Source of the DNA: Candidatus Mailhella excrementigallinarum | GTDB lineage: Bacteria > Desulfobacterota > Desulfovibrionia > Desulfovibrionales > Desulfovibrionaceae | Reading direction: 5' to 3' | Assembly (NCBI GenBank): GCA_944324075.1 | Contig: CALUUZ010000007.1 | Coordinates: 1 to 64,000, forward strand | Length of the DNA stretch: 64,000 nt | In this document: positions 35,957 to 45,161 of the stretch, piece by piece | How positions within the stretch are numbered: position 1 is the first letter of the stretch | Layout: every line of letters starts with the position of its first letter | Notes under the pieces: generated by a model | Databases searched by the model: none | What the model was told of the DNA's origin: nothing | The model's input: only the letters and a program-made list of their open reading frames with translations | Made by a program: the position numbers and the translations under genes

Positions 35957-36607
35957 CTACTGTACAGGATTTATGCGGACTTCAACACGACGATTCTGCT
36001 GACGTCCGTACTCGCTATTATTATCGGCAATGGGAGAGCTTTTTCCGAAGCCAACTGCGCTGATCCGGGAAGCATCGACTCCTCGCTGCACAAGCGCATT
36101 TTTAACACTGAGGGCTCGCCGTTCGGAAAGTGCCTGATTATACGACGCCGAACCAGTACTGTCGGTATGCCCTTCAACACGAATGGTAGTCTGGGGGTAA
36201 TTGATCAGTATCTGGGATATCCGGTTCAGTTCATTGTATAATCCTGTGCGGATAGCATCGGAATCAACGTCAAACGTAAAGTCGCTTTTGAAAGTCAAGG
36301 CAAGCATATCTCCTTCACGCTGAACAGCTACTGCTTGTGAAGCGGCAAGAGCCTGACGCATTTCATTTTCCTGCCTGTCCATCATGTTGCCTATACCGGT
36401 GCCGGCCACGCCTCCGATTATGGCTCCCGCAGCTGTGCCGATAAGAGTGGACTTGGTATTGCCGCCAATAATCTGTCCAAGGATGGCTCCTGCCGCAGCT
36501 CCGCCAGCCGTCCCATAAGCAGCGCCCTTACTGGTATTGGAGTAATTGGCGCACCCGCTCCCGAGCAGCAGGGTTGTCATTACCCCAAGTACACAAATTT
36601 TTCTCAT
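35957..36607 (-). CDS. OmpA-family lipoprotein with glycine-zipper (YiaD-like)
   Basis: 216 residues. Lipoprotein signal with GSGC at about 16-19, a glycine-zipper region (GTAGGAAAGAILGQIIGG, TAAGAIIGGVAGTGIGNMM) at 30-75, then an OmpA C-terminal domain with EGHTDSTGSASYNQALSERR. The OmpA domain binds peptidoglycan, and the zipper may insert in the outer membrane. It is very similar in plan to E. coli YiaD. It is probably monocistronic or followed by the small lipoprotein gene. Confidence 0.9.
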   Translation of the reverse strand: MRKICVLGVMTTLLLGSGCANYSNTSKGAAYGTAGGAAAGAILGQIIGGNTKSTLIGTAAGAIIGGVAGTGIGNMMDRQENEMRQALAASQAVAVQREGDMLALTFKSDFTFDVDSDAIRTGLYNELNRISQILINYPQTTIRVEGHTDSTGSASYNQALSERRALSVKNALVQRGVDASRISAVGFGKSSPIADNNSEYGRQQNRRVEVRINPVQ

Positions 36608-36833
36608 AGCGATGTCCTTTGCGTATCCGCATAATAAAGTTGCAAAACTTCCAGCACAGACGGATCGGCAGCCTTTTCAGGCGGGTCAGTGCATGGAAAA
36701 CTCAGGGAGAAAACATAAACGGCATAAAGAAAAACGCAACCACCTTGTTCTCTTGACCATTTCCAAAATACCCCATATTTTCATAAATTGTTTCGGATAA
36801 AAAAAGTGGAGGAATGCCCCTCCGGGAGAGAGT

Positions 36834-37058
36834 ATGCTGAATATGAAATATCTTGAAGAACTTGAAGAGTATATGAAATCCGGCAACATGGAGGAGGATT
36901 TTAAATGGTCTGGCGAGGAGCGGCGGCAGGAGATGCTTGAATTTCTTGAAAAGCTTATGGATCTTGGCGAACTTGCCGATGCCACGGCTACATCTGTCAT
37001 CTTTAAGGGGTCTCAGTTGGGTATAATGTTTGGCAAGGCCGTCACGGAACAGAAATAG
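36834..37058 (+). CDS. Hypothetical 74-residue helical protein
   Basis: The protein MLNMKYLEELEEYMKSGNME is acidic and helical throughout, with GGGAG just upstream of the ATG. Its end overlaps the 3' end of rsmG on the opposite strand by 46 bases. I do not recognise a family. The codon pattern and ribosome binding site favour a real gene. Confidence 0.55.
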   Translation: MLNMKYLEELEEYMKSGNMEEDFKWSGEERRQEMLEFLEKLMDLGELADATATSVIFKGSQLGIMFGKAVTEQK

Positions 37059-37693
37059 CGTGAATCCCGACCAATCTTGTAGGCATGGATGTCTTCCAGT
37101 GTCCATCCTGAGGGAACAACTCCACTCTCCAGAGGTTCATTCGTCATGAAGAGGACATGGCCATTTGCATGCAGTTTTCCCTCCAGGAGCAGCAGAACAT
37201 CCTTCCATGGCATGAAGGCGCGACTTAATACAAAGTCAGCCATGCGATTCTGCATGAATTTTTCCGCACGTCCATGAAAGGTGTAGGTGTGTGGCAGACG
37301 CAAACGAGCCAGTGCGGTGGCGAGAAAGAGGGCGCGTTTTTCCCTCGCTTCCACAAGCCAGTAGTCGCCATGCTGCCAGAAGATACGCAACGGTATGCCC
37401 GGCAGCCCCGCGCCGGCTCCGAAATCCCATATCTGCGCAGGCACTGTTCCGCCAGTTTTTTGAAACAGACATTCCAGATAACGTGCAAGATGCAGACTGT
37501 CAGATATGAGCGACTCTAGGCAGGCTTCCCATGAACGCGTGCCGACAAGATTCATCACGCGATTCCATTTCATGAGCAGTTCAAGATATTCAGCAAGCAG
37601 GATGGCCTGAACGTCTGAAATACCGAATCCAAACCTTCCGCAAAGATACGAGACTGCTTCCGGCGTACAGAGGAAGGTGGCGCGATGCTTCAT
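37013..37693 (-). CDS. rsmG: 16S rRNA m7G527 methyltransferase RsmG
   Basis: 226 residues with the RsmG/GidB features: LMKWNRVMNLVG near the N-terminus, the AdoMet-binding loop WDFGAGAGLPGIPL and VEAREKRALFL. It methylates G527 of 16S rRNA at N7; loss gives low-level streptomycin resistance in other bacteria. The start overlaps the plsC stop by one base (TAATG), so they are coupled. Confidence 0.9.
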   Translation of the reverse strand: MKHRATFLCTPEAVSYLCGRFGFGISDVQAILLAEYLELLMKWNRVMNLVGTRSWEACLESLISDSLHLARYLECLFQKTGGTVPAQIWDFGAGAGLPGIPLRIFWQHGDYWLVEAREKRALFLATALARLRLPHTYTFHGRAEKFMQNRMADFVLSRAFMPWKDVLLLLEGKLHANGHVLFMTNEPLESGVVPSGWTLEDIHAYKIGRDSRYFCSVTALPNIIPN

Positions 37694-38475
37694 TACATGG
37701 TTTCCTTTGTTTGAAGCTCCTGTATCCAGCGTTCATGCCGGTCCTTGATATATGCCACGATTTCCTCATGTTCAGCCTTTCCGTTGCCGACAATGAAAAC
37801 TGGCTTTCCGAATCGGATATGAATGGGAAGTTCTGGACGAATCCAGCCTATGTCCTTGATTATCTTTCCCGTCCCCCAGGCATCTGTCTTCAGGGCAATG
37901 GGTATGACCGGAACCTTTGCCTTTCGGGCCAGCTTGATGCCCAGACTGCTGAATGTCTCGGGGTCAACCCTGTGAGAACGTGTCCCCTGTGGAAAAATAA
38001 TGACGGATCGTCCTGATGCGAGATGTCTGCTTCCGCCGTCCAGGACCACACTGAGATCCTCACGGGGATTTGTACGTCCAACCACAAGAGGGTCACGGGC
38101 CTTGAGGACAGGGCCGAGGCAAGGATACTTGAGTAGTGAGCCCTTTACGACAAAGGTGACATCACGAATAGGCTGTATGATGCAGGGCAGTAGAAATGTT
38201 TCCAGGGTACTCATGTGATTGGCAACAAAAACACATGGAGAATCCAGTTCTTCAACATGCTCAACACCTTCAATGTGCAGTTGCCCTCCAACAGCCTCAA
38301 GTGCATCCCCAACCTCTTCACTGCTGTGGACCCAATCTTCTCCTGTATAAGGTCCGTTGCGAGCGATATGGCCAGCTCTCAGCAAAATACCGGTCATCAG
38401 CCGATAAAAACGCAGAGAGGGAAAGGCGCAGGGGTGGGATTGCGGAGTATGATAATTGTGTGCAAACTTGTTCAT
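37693..38475 (-). CDS. plsC: 1-acyl-sn-glycerol-3-phosphate acyltransferase
   Basis: 260 residues with the acyltransferase motifs NHMSTLE (catalytic His and acidic residue), GRTNPRE, FPQGTRS and VPVIPIALKT. The enzyme adds the second acyl chain to lysophosphatidate in membrane lipid synthesis. It is the middle gene of a likely rarA-plsC-rsmG run; rarA ends 25 bases upstream. Confidence 0.88.
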   Translation of the reverse strand: MNKFAHNYHTPQSHPCAFPSLRFYRLMTGILLRAGHIARNGPYTGEDWVHSSEEVGDALEAVGGQLHIEGVEHVEELDSPCVFVANHMSTLETFLLPCIIQPIRDVTFVVKGSLLKYPCLGPVLKARDPLVVGRTNPREDLSVVLDGGSRHLASGRSVIIFPQGTRSHRVDPETFSSLGIKLARKAKVPVIPIALKTDAWGTGKIIKDIGWIRPELPIHIRFGKPVFIVGNGKAEHEEIVAYIKDRHERWIQELQTKETM

Positions 38476-38500
38476 TCGCTGTCTCCCGGCTTGGCGAGCG

Positions 38501-39739
38501 TCAGGATTTTTTTTTCGGAAGAATGGGGCCGCTGCTGTTCAAACGTTTCTTCCACCACATGGCCAGACGTGGTTCCTGGCCCAGTTCCTTGGGCTGGTAA
38601 AAGCGGCGGACAAGTACATCGGCCGGAAGATATTCCTGTGCAACCCATGCGCCTGCAAAGTTGTGAGGATACTGATAATCTTTGCCGTATCCCCATTCTT
38701 TTTGCAGACGGGTGGCGGCATTGCGCAAGTGAAGCGGCACAGGCTGCGGGCCGCTGTTCCTGATTTCTCTCACAACATTATGCCAAGCTGCGTATGTTGA
38801 ATTGCTTTTCAGTGCAAGGGCGAGATACACGACTGTTTCTGCCAGAGGAATATATCCTTCGGGCATGCCCACAAATTCCACGGCCTGCTGGCAGGCCACG
38901 GCCAGAGGAAGCGCAGAGGGATCGGCCAGTCCTACATCCTCTGATGCAGACAGAATCAAGCGACGGCAGATGAAACGCGGATCTTCGCCTCCTTCGACCA
39001 GACAGGCAAGATAGTAAAGTGCCGCATCAGGATCGCTGCCTCGGATTGACTTGATAAGCGCGGAGGCCAATTCGTAGTGGTTGTCTCCGTCCTTATCGTG
39101 CCGACTGAGAATTTCCGGCAGATTCTGACGTACCTCGCCCAGCACACGCCGTTCCTCCGGCATCGACGACACATATTCGACGAGATTGAGCAATGTGCGG
39201 GCATCACCGCTTGAAACACCAGCAAGAAGTCCCAGCACCTCATCGTCAAGAGTGACGCCTTCCTTTTCCGCTCCACGTTTTGCCAGAGAAATAAGTTCTT
39301 CTTTGAGCAGAGGCCGTAACCTGAGTACATGCAGACGCGACAAAAGCTGTCTGGTCACGCTGAAGGATGGATTCTCCGTTGTAGTGGCCAGCATGGTAAT
39401 TTCACCGCTTTCCAGCAAGGGCAGAAAGAAATCCTGCTGAGCTTTGGAAAAGCGATGCAATTCATCCAGAACCAGGATATCCACCCCGCTGAGCTGACGT
39501 CTAAGCTGCTGAAGCCCAGCTTCCGGTGCGCTGATCCTCAATACCTTTCCTCCGCGCGCTTTGGCAAGAAGGAGGGCAAGAGTGGATTTACCGCACCCTG
39601 GAGGTCCGAACAGCAGAAGGCTGGGCAGGCGGGGAGCGGAAAGCAATGATTTGATACGGGCGGCAAGGTGTTCCTGCCCGACGAAAGCGGCGAAATCCTC
39701 AGGGCGCAGACTTTCGGGAAGAGGCTGGGAGACGGACAT
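38501..39739 (-). CDS. rarA: Replication-associated recombination ATPase RarA (MgsA)
   Basis: 412 residues. Walker A LLFGPPGCGKST, Walker B LVLDELHRFSKAQQD, sensor 1 ATTENPSF and the C-terminal tetramerisation domain (SNSTYAAWHNVVREI, KDYQYPHNF) identify the RarA/MgsA/WRNIP1 family. It acts at stalled replication forks. Typical AAA+ clamp-loader-like length. Confidence 0.93.
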   Translation of the reverse strand: MSVSQPLPESLRPEDFAAFVGQEHLAARIKSLLSAPRLPSLLLFGPPGCGKSTLALLLAKARGGKVLRISAPEAGLQQLRRQLSGVDILVLDELHRFSKAQQDFFLPLLESGEITMLATTTENPSFSVTRQLLSRLHVLRLRPLLKEELISLAKRGAEKEGVTLDDEVLGLLAGVSSGDARTLLNLVEYVSSMPEERRVLGEVRQNLPEILSRHDKDGDNHYELASALIKSIRGSDPDAALYYLACLVEGGEDPRFICRRLILSASEDVGLADPSALPLAVACQQAVEFVGMPEGYIPLAETVVYLALALKSNSTYAAWHNVVREIRNSGPQPVPLHLRNAATRLQKEWGYGKDYQYPHNFAGAWVAQEYLPADVLVRRFYQPKELGQEPRLAMWWKKRLNSSGPILPKKKS

Positions 39740-39799
39740 GTGGAATACCCTGCAAAAAAGATCCTCATATGGAGGAAGTCAGTCTAAACGTTTTTTGCT

Positions 39800-40555
39800 T
39801 CAGTGCAAAGATGCCTTTTTTCCACAGAAAAACACTTCTCGTTGGCGCCCCCACCAATGCAGGCCTAACGCCATGAGAGCGGCACTCTCCCAGCGCAATA
39901 TCCTTGATCCCAGGGTCAGCGCAGTAAATCCCGCATCACGCAGAAGTGTCACTTCACGAGCAGAAAGGCCGCCTTCCGGCCCTACGACGCAGACAGTCTC
40001 TCCTGGGAGAGAAAGGAGTTCTTCCGCAAGAAAGGCCTGAGCTTGATGTCCGCTCTCCACAAGAACCTGTTTGTGATCCACCTTGCCAGCGGCCTGAACA
40101 AGCTCCGTTACTCCACCGGAAATCGTACGCAGTTCAGGCAGCCAGGGATTATGGCACTGTTTGGCTCCGGCTATCAGCTGAGCCTGCCATTGCTGAGGGA
40201 TATCTTCCGGTACGGGAAACTGACTGCGCTCTGCCTGCCAGAACCATAAACCTGAAGCCTCAAGCTCAACGGCTTTTTCCAGTATCCAGCCTCGTCGCGC
40301 GGCCTTGCCCCATCCAGCAGCAAGAATGATGCGTGAAGCGGGGCGAAGATGCTTTTGCTCGGAAAGCTGTTCCAGTAAAACTTGTTGTCGTTGGATTTCT
40401 GTAATGCGGAATTCACCTTGTCGCCCGGCGCCGTCAAGGAGCAGGATGGTTTCACCCTGAGCCATTCGAAGTACACGGGAAAGATGATGTGCTTCCGTTC
40501 CCTTCAGAATGAAAGGAACCCTCCATGCGTCCGGAGGCAGGTAAAAAGCGTGCAT
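39800..40555 (-). CDS. rsmE: 16S rRNA m3U1498 methyltransferase RsmE
   Basis: 251 residues with an N-terminal PUA-like part (HHLSRVLRMAQGE) and a SPOUT domain with knot motifs VCVVGPEGGLSAREV and LGSRILRWESA. It methylates U1498 of 16S rRNA. It lies 15 bases after the 589-residue hypothetical gene on the same strand. Confidence 0.92.
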   Translation of the reverse strand: MHAFYLPPDAWRVPFILKGTEAHHLSRVLRMAQGETILLLDGAGRQGEFRITEIQRQQVLLEQLSEQKHLRPASRIILAAGWGKAARRGWILEKAVELEASGLWFWQAERSQFPVPEDIPQQWQAQLIAGAKQCHNPWLPELRTISGGVTELVQAAGKVDHKQVLVESGHQAQAFLAEELLSLPGETVCVVGPEGGLSAREVTLLRDAGFTALTLGSRILRWESAALMALGLHWWGRQREVFFCGKKASLH

Positions 40556-40570
40556 AAAAATTCCTTGAAG

Positions 40571-42340
40571 CTATGAGAGACTTTGAGAACTTCCCTGATG
40601 GCTTTTGCGGATACTGCGGAATTCGTCCAGCAGGACGACCAGCCTTCCGTACTTACGGCGCAGCTCCTGCCCGGCACGGGTTAACTCCTGTTCCGGCTTT
40701 TCAATATAGGTCTTGCGCAGATAACGTTCATTCAGCATGGCTTCAGTATGATGAATGGCCGTTGTGACAAGCTCATCGAAGTAAACGGAAATTTCAAACT
40801 TCAGATCTTGCAGGACATCAATCGCCGCCTGAAGCATACCGTCATAGGTAAGGCGTTCACCCTTGTAGTTACGCGTCCGAATCTCCTCAATATTGCGTAC
40901 CTTTCGTGCCTGCTGGATATATCTGTAACGTTTAAGAACTTCCTGTCGGAGTTCCGCCAGTTCTCCATATTCGGTCAGGGTGTCGTCATCCCTCAAGGAA
41001 GCAAAATAGTTATCGAGAATTTTGCTGGCACTGGCAAAAAACTCGTCGCCATAACCGATGACCCGGCGCTGATGCTTGGCCAGCCAGGCATAAAGAAATT
41101 TAAGTCGCTTTTCTTCCGTATCGGTATTTTCGACGATTTCTGTTCGCTTATACACAATACGTCCGGAAAACTCTCCACGCACGATATCGTTAAGACGCAG
41201 AAGAAAACTGGATGAATCGCGGGTGATATTCAGTCCTGTAATAATTTCCCCTGTCAGGGGATGAATGACCTGCTGAGAAAGAACGGAGAGCGCACGATCC
41301 TGCCGGACGTTATCAGGATCGTAGGCATGCTGGCGATAGACGAGACGCAGTATGACAATACGGTTTTTCTCGTCAACAAATGCCTTCTGCGCATGCAGAG
41401 CGTCAATCACATCTTTCTGATCCTCGTCAACGCGCACCAAAGCAACTTTTTCTACATTTGGATAGCGGGAAGCATCGCCTTGATTCCAGATAGTCGTCAA
41501 TACACGATCAGACTGTCCCAGCACGCGAATGAGAAAACGCTCACCTATTTTATGTAACTTTCGCGCGAACAAGGCAGCGGAAGTACGCCGTTCCGAAGCA
41601 ATGGGGAAACCGTACAACTCCATGAGAAACTGCATGACAAAGATTCGGTTGCGCTCATAAAGCTCGTTGTCCCCCATTTTGAATTTTCCGATACGCAATC
41701 CGAAACGTTTCAGTTCTCCGTCAATATCGGAAGGCAACGAGGCAAATACTCCGGACAGTTGGAACTGTCCGAACGCATTCTTGCCAAGAACATGCGCCCG
41801 GTCCATCTCCAGCAGATAGGGCAGAAGCGCCGGGTACATCTCCAGAACTGTAAAATCCTGGCGGGAAAAAAGTTTGCGGAATTCATCATGCAGGTTACGG
41901 GGAAGTCTCGCCTGCATGGTCTGTATGTTCGCATTAACAATATTTTTCTCCAGTGGACAGCATGGACCCTGAGCCATTTCCAAAAAATCTCCCACAGGGT
42001 GCAGGATGTCGTACTGGAACATTTCAGTGAACGGCAGCAGAGGACGATCAAGTACAACGAGGGAAAAACCGGGCAACCCGTGGTATTCATAAGCATCAGG
42101 TTCAAAGGACGGCAGCAGTGCCCTGGCATCCACCACGGGATAATCCTTCCACTCGGCAAAGGGACGCAACAATGCCTGCCTGATATGTACCATATCAAGA
42201 AAAGACTTCAGCTCAACTAATGTTGTGATGGAAAGAGCTTCCGCCATAAAGAGTTCATCTTTTTCAAAGGGCCATGGTCCCTCGGAAAAACATTTTTTCC
42301 AGTCCACCACCGCAGGAATCTCCGCTCTCAATATATGCAT
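40571..42340 (-). CDS. Conserved-looking hypothetical protein, 589 residues
   Basis: I do not recognise a family. No signal peptide, no convincing transmembrane segment and no nucleotide-binding motif is visible. The composition is that of a soluble cytoplasmic protein, with charged helical stretches in the last 150 residues (EYGELAELRQEVLKRYRYIQ, LTRAGQELRRKYGR). It is upstream of rsmE by 15 bases, so they may share a transcript. The long uninterrupted frame in codon use matching its neighbours makes it a real gene. Confidence 0.75.
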   Translation of the reverse strand: MHILRAEIPAVVDWKKCFSEGPWPFEKDELFMAEALSITTLVELKSFLDMVHIRQALLRPFAEWKDYPVVDARALLPSFEPDAYEYHGLPGFSLVVLDRPLLPFTEMFQYDILHPVGDFLEMAQGPCCPLEKNIVNANIQTMQARLPRNLHDEFRKLFSRQDFTVLEMYPALLPYLLEMDRAHVLGKNAFGQFQLSGVFASLPSDIDGELKRFGLRIGKFKMGDNELYERNRIFVMQFLMELYGFPIASERRTSAALFARKLHKIGERFLIRVLGQSDRVLTTIWNQGDASRYPNVEKVALVRVDEDQKDVIDALHAQKAFVDEKNRIVILRLVYRQHAYDPDNVRQDRALSVLSQQVIHPLTGEIITGLNITRDSSSFLLRLNDIVRGEFSGRIVYKRTEIVENTDTEEKRLKFLYAWLAKHQRRVIGYGDEFFASASKILDNYFASLRDDDTLTEYGELAELRQEVLKRYRYIQQARKVRNIEEIRTRNYKGERLTYDGMLQAAIDVLQDLKFEISVYFDELVTTAIHHTEAMLNERYLRKTYIEKPEQELTRAGQELRRKYGRLVVLLDEFRSIRKSHQGSSQSLS

Positions 42341-42542
42341 TCCAACAGAAAAAAATCGGTATTTTTACCTTGTACCATATTGAAAAAAATTACCATAAAC
42401 TGTATAAAAAAGCCAGAGTTTTTGATGCAACTTCGCTCATATTCCTTGAAATCCACTCTGATTTTTCATTTTACCCACCCGGTTCAAGTGCAAACTTTCC
42501 CGACCGGGCAAGTTTTCCCAGGAAATCAAAAACAGGCTGACC

Positions 42543-43538
42543 ATGCTCGGCAAAACACCTCTGGAATCATTGCTTGCTATCATCGCGAGTGTCTTTAATG
42601 CACACTCTGCTCTGCTTTTTCTTCCTGATCTTCCGGAAAAGGGTAGTCAGACAGCACGGCTGCACGCATTTTTCAGCCTGAGTGACAATATCGACATAAA
42701 AGCGCAAGCCATCCCGGGTCAGAATCTTCCAGGCAGAATTTTACTTAATCAGGCTTCTCTGCTTGTCAACCTGGAAACCGAAAAAGTTCAACTTGGATAT
42801 TACTGCGACGTAGAGGAAGGGCACGTGCGGACATTCATGGGGTGTCCCATTCATGGAGGCGGCGTACTCTGCATTGACAGCAGAAAAAGAGATGCCTTTG
42901 CCGATTCAGGACAAAAGCTTCTGCATCTGTTTGCCTTGTTTATTCCACAATTACAGCAAACACTCATTACTGATGAGGCCTTCTACTTTCAGGCGTTATC
43001 CAAACTGGAAGCCATCAGGACGCAAGGGGCATCCTGGCCGGTTCTCTTGCGCGCAACCCTGACTGCTCTTGCGGAGTACGGAAACTTTGACAGCGTGTTT
43101 CTGGCAACTCTCTCGGAAGATGCCGCCGGCTATGTGCTTGAAGACGAATATCCTCCGGACATTCTGCGGGAGCAAGTAGGCAGATGTCCTCTGGAAAAGG
43201 GAATACTTGGACATATCTTTCAAAAGGGAAAGACTTTATTCGTCGACTCTGTTCGCCCCTTGCCGGAGAACGAGGGAATTTTCGGCAAGCATGATAATCT
43301 GCCTCTTTTCCATTCATTTATTTGCATTCCCTTGAAGCTCGACGGCAAGTGCTGCGCGGTCTTATGCCTCGTCTGCACGACTCCCCGTCACTTCAGCAAT
43401 GAATTGTGCCGGTTCGTTCGGCTGGCTGGAGAGAGTCTGCAGACGACGCTGGAGAAGATTTCACTGCGCTATCGTCTTAATTCCCTCAGAAAAAAATTAC
43501 AAGAACATGAGAATAATCTCCGGAACCAGCTTAAATAG
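42543..43538 (+). CDS. Protein with two GAF-like domains
   Basis: 331 residues. Two segments look like GAF domains: residues about 10-135 (GCPIHGGGVLCIDSRKRDAF) and 160-310 (LEKGILGHIFQKGKTLFVDS, SFICIPLKLDGKCCAVLCLV). The C-terminal 30 residues are a short coiled coil. No output domain is attached, so it may sense a small molecule and signal through protein contacts. It is divergent from the 589-residue gene. GAF is inferred from pattern only. Confidence 0.7.
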   Translation: MLGKTPLESLLAIIASVFNAHSALLFLPDLPEKGSQTARLHAFFSLSDNIDIKAQAIPGQNLPGRILLNQASLLVNLETEKVQLGYYCDVEEGHVRTFMGCPIHGGGVLCIDSRKRDAFADSGQKLLHLFALFIPQLQQTLITDEAFYFQALSKLEAIRTQGASWPVLLRATLTALAEYGNFDSVFLATLSEDAAGYVLEDEYPPDILREQVGRCPLEKGILGHIFQKGKTLFVDSVRPLPENEGIFGKHDNLPLFHSFICIPLKLDGKCCAVLCLVCTTPRHFSNELCRFVRLAGESLQTTLEKISLRYRLNSLRKKLQEHENNLRNQLK

Positions 43539-43539
43539 C

Positions 43540-43576
43540 GCCGGAGCAGCCGCAGTTTATTTGAGGCTGCTCCGGC
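43540..43576. terminator. Bidirectional terminator
   Basis: GCCGGAGCAGCC (43540-43551) pairs perfectly with 43565-43576, a 12-bp stem right after the GAF gene and before the convergent Nudix gene. Confidence 0.75.
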
Positions 43577-43642
43577 AAGGCATGAAGCCCGCGGGTCAGA
43601 ACATGCGATCCGGTTGCAAGATATTTTCAATGGCAGAATGCT

Positions 43643-44215
43643 CTACTGAAACAGCCAGCCTGAGCGAACCGCCCAAGCTAATTCAAATGTCAAAAGTTCC
43701 GGCTGATGCGCTACCAGTCCGCGCAGTTCATCTTCATCCACAAACATCCCGTCTGATACACGAGACAGATCAAACTGGGGCCGGGCGCGAACCGGGCCTG
43801 CCACATAACAGCTGGCGCTCAGTCTTGCGCCGTGGGCATCGGTATAGGGCAGAGCTGAAAGCAGACGCAGACGGGGGCCGATGATGCCGAGAACGCTGTG
43901 GAGGGCGCGCAGGGCGGCACCTTCCGAAGCCTCTCCGGCTAAAACTTCGTCCGTGACGGATATATCCCACAGACAGGGCTGCCGACGCAGGGAAGGAGAG
44001 CGTTTTTGCAAAAAAATTCGTCCATCGGCATCCTTGAGGCAAACCTGAACCACCCTTCGGGGCAGACGGCGGCGCAGGGCAAAAGAGCGGGGAACCAGCA
44101 ATAATGGCTGGTCAAATGAATCGGTCACCTCTATCAGTTCGTCTCCCTGCAGTGTATTGCCGGATACGGCAGGAGCATTCAGATAGGGGTACTTCAAAAA
44201 AACGGAATCAATCAC
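43643..44215 (-). CDS. Nudix-fold protein with degenerate Nudix box
   Basis: 190 residues, GTG start with GAGG upstream. The overall layout matches IPP-isomerase-like Nudix proteins: RRVVQVCLKDADGRIFLQKR, LWDISVTDEVLAGE. The Nudix box reads GEASEGAALRALHSVLGI, keeping the glycine, the first glutamate and the arginine but lacking the REUXEE glutamates that bind metal. Catalytic activity is therefore doubtful; it could be a binding protein or use other ligands. Confidence 0.7.
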   Translation of the reverse strand: MIDSVFLKYPYLNAPAVSGNTLQGDELIEVTDSFDQPLLLVPRSFALRRRLPRRVVQVCLKDADGRIFLQKRSPSLRRQPCLWDISVTDEVLAGEASEGAALRALHSVLGIIGPRLRLLSALPYTDAHGARLSASCYVAGPVRARPQFDLSRVSDGMFVDEDELRGLVAHQPELLTFELAWAVRSGWLFQ

Positions 44216-44243
44216 TTAAACCTCAAACTTTGCAGAAAATTCT

Positions 44244-44702
44244 ATGAAACAGCAATCATTCGATGTGTCAGACCCTCTGCGGCTTACCCCGCGGGATGCC
44301 GTCGCACTGTCAGTGTTGGAGCATCTGTGTTTTTCTTCTCCCTGGAAACTGGAACAGCTTGAAAGGGCTCTGGAATTGCCTCATTTCATTGCATACGGCA
44401 TCAAATACCAAGAGAAGTTGCTGGCATACATTTCACTGACTCATATTGCCGGGGAACTGGAAATTCTCAATCTTGCGACGCATCCAGAGGCACGGCGTAC
44501 AGGGCTGGCCAGACGTCTGCTGATTCATGCTGTTTCGGATACCCGGCGACTGGGGGCGGAGCGGCTTGTACTGGAGGTGCGCACGGGCAATATTCCCGCG
44601 CGTAACCTTTATGCTTCGTTCGGCATGATTCAGACAGGGCTTCGCAAGCATTACTATGCTGATACGGGGGAAGATGCTTTGGTTCTGCATAAGATGTTGT
44701 AG
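44244..44702 (+). CDS. rimI: GNAT acetyltransferase, RimI-like
   Basis: 152 residues. The GNAT acetyl-CoA motif appears as ATHPEARRTGLARRLLIHAV, and the RimI-type C-terminus as RNLYASFGMIQTGLRKHYY. RimI acetylates the N-terminus of ribosomal protein S18 in E. coli. The gene is divergent from the Nudix gene with a 28-base gap holding both promoters or start regions. Confidence 0.8.
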   Translation: MKQQSFDVSDPLRLTPRDAVALSVLEHLCFSSPWKLEQLERALELPHFIAYGIKYQEKLLAYISLTHIAGELEILNLATHPEARRTGLARRLLIHAVSDTRRLGAERLVLEVRTGNIPARNLYASFGMIQTGLRKHYYADTGEDALVLHKML

Positions 44703-44760
44703 GACATTCTTCCTGCAAAAAAGGCCGCATCATGCGGCCTTTTTTGCAAGAAGAATGTCC
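44702..44760. terminator. 59-base near-perfect palindromic terminator
   Basis: The core AAAAAAGGCCGCA-TCA-TGCGGCCTTTTTT (44717-44745) is extended by GGACATTCTT and AAGAATGTCC to 59 bases with one mismatch. It has A and T runs on both sides, so it terminates both rimI and the convergent secG. Confidence 0.92.
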
Positions 44761-44766
44761 TGGAAG

Positions 44767-45147
44767 TCAGGAAGAGGGAGTCTGTGCGGAGTCTGCAGCC
44801 TGTTCAACAGGGGCAGAGGTTTCCGGTGCAGGAGAAGATGCGGGTACACCCGGAGTTTCCGTTTTGGGGGCCGGAATTTCCTCGAACTGAATATCCACAA
44901 TGGAAGAACCCTGATCGGCGCTTGTTCTGGTCATGAGGTTATAGCCAAGCGACGTAGCAATAAAAAGCACAGCCAGAAATGTGGTCAGCTTGACCAGAAC
45001 TCCTCCCGCACCCGTACTGCCGAATACGGAGGAATTGCCACCACCGCCGAAAATCACGCCCATGCCTTCCCGGCCAGCCTGAAGCAGAACCAGCACAATC
45101 AGCACAATACAGACAATGACATGAAGCGTAAGAATAATGGTCTGCAC
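44767..45147 (-). CDS. secG: SecG preprotein translocase subunit
   Basis: 126 residues, GTG start with AAGGAG upstream. Two transmembrane helices (TLHVIVCIVLIVLVLLQAG; KLTTFLAVLFIATSLGYNL) flank the conserved GGGGNSSVFGSTGAG loop. The C-terminal 40 residues are an alanine/proline-rich cytoplasmic tail. SecG assists SecYE in protein export. It follows tpiA by 14 bases, a common pairing. Confidence 0.93.
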   Translation of the reverse strand: MQTIILTLHVIVCIVLIVLVLLQAGREGMGVIFGGGGNSSVFGSTGAGGVLVKLTTFLAVLFIATSLGYNLMTRTSADQGSSIVDIQFEEIPAPKTETPGVPASSPAPETSAPVEQAADSAQTPSS

Positions 45148-45161
45148 GACAAACTCCTTAC

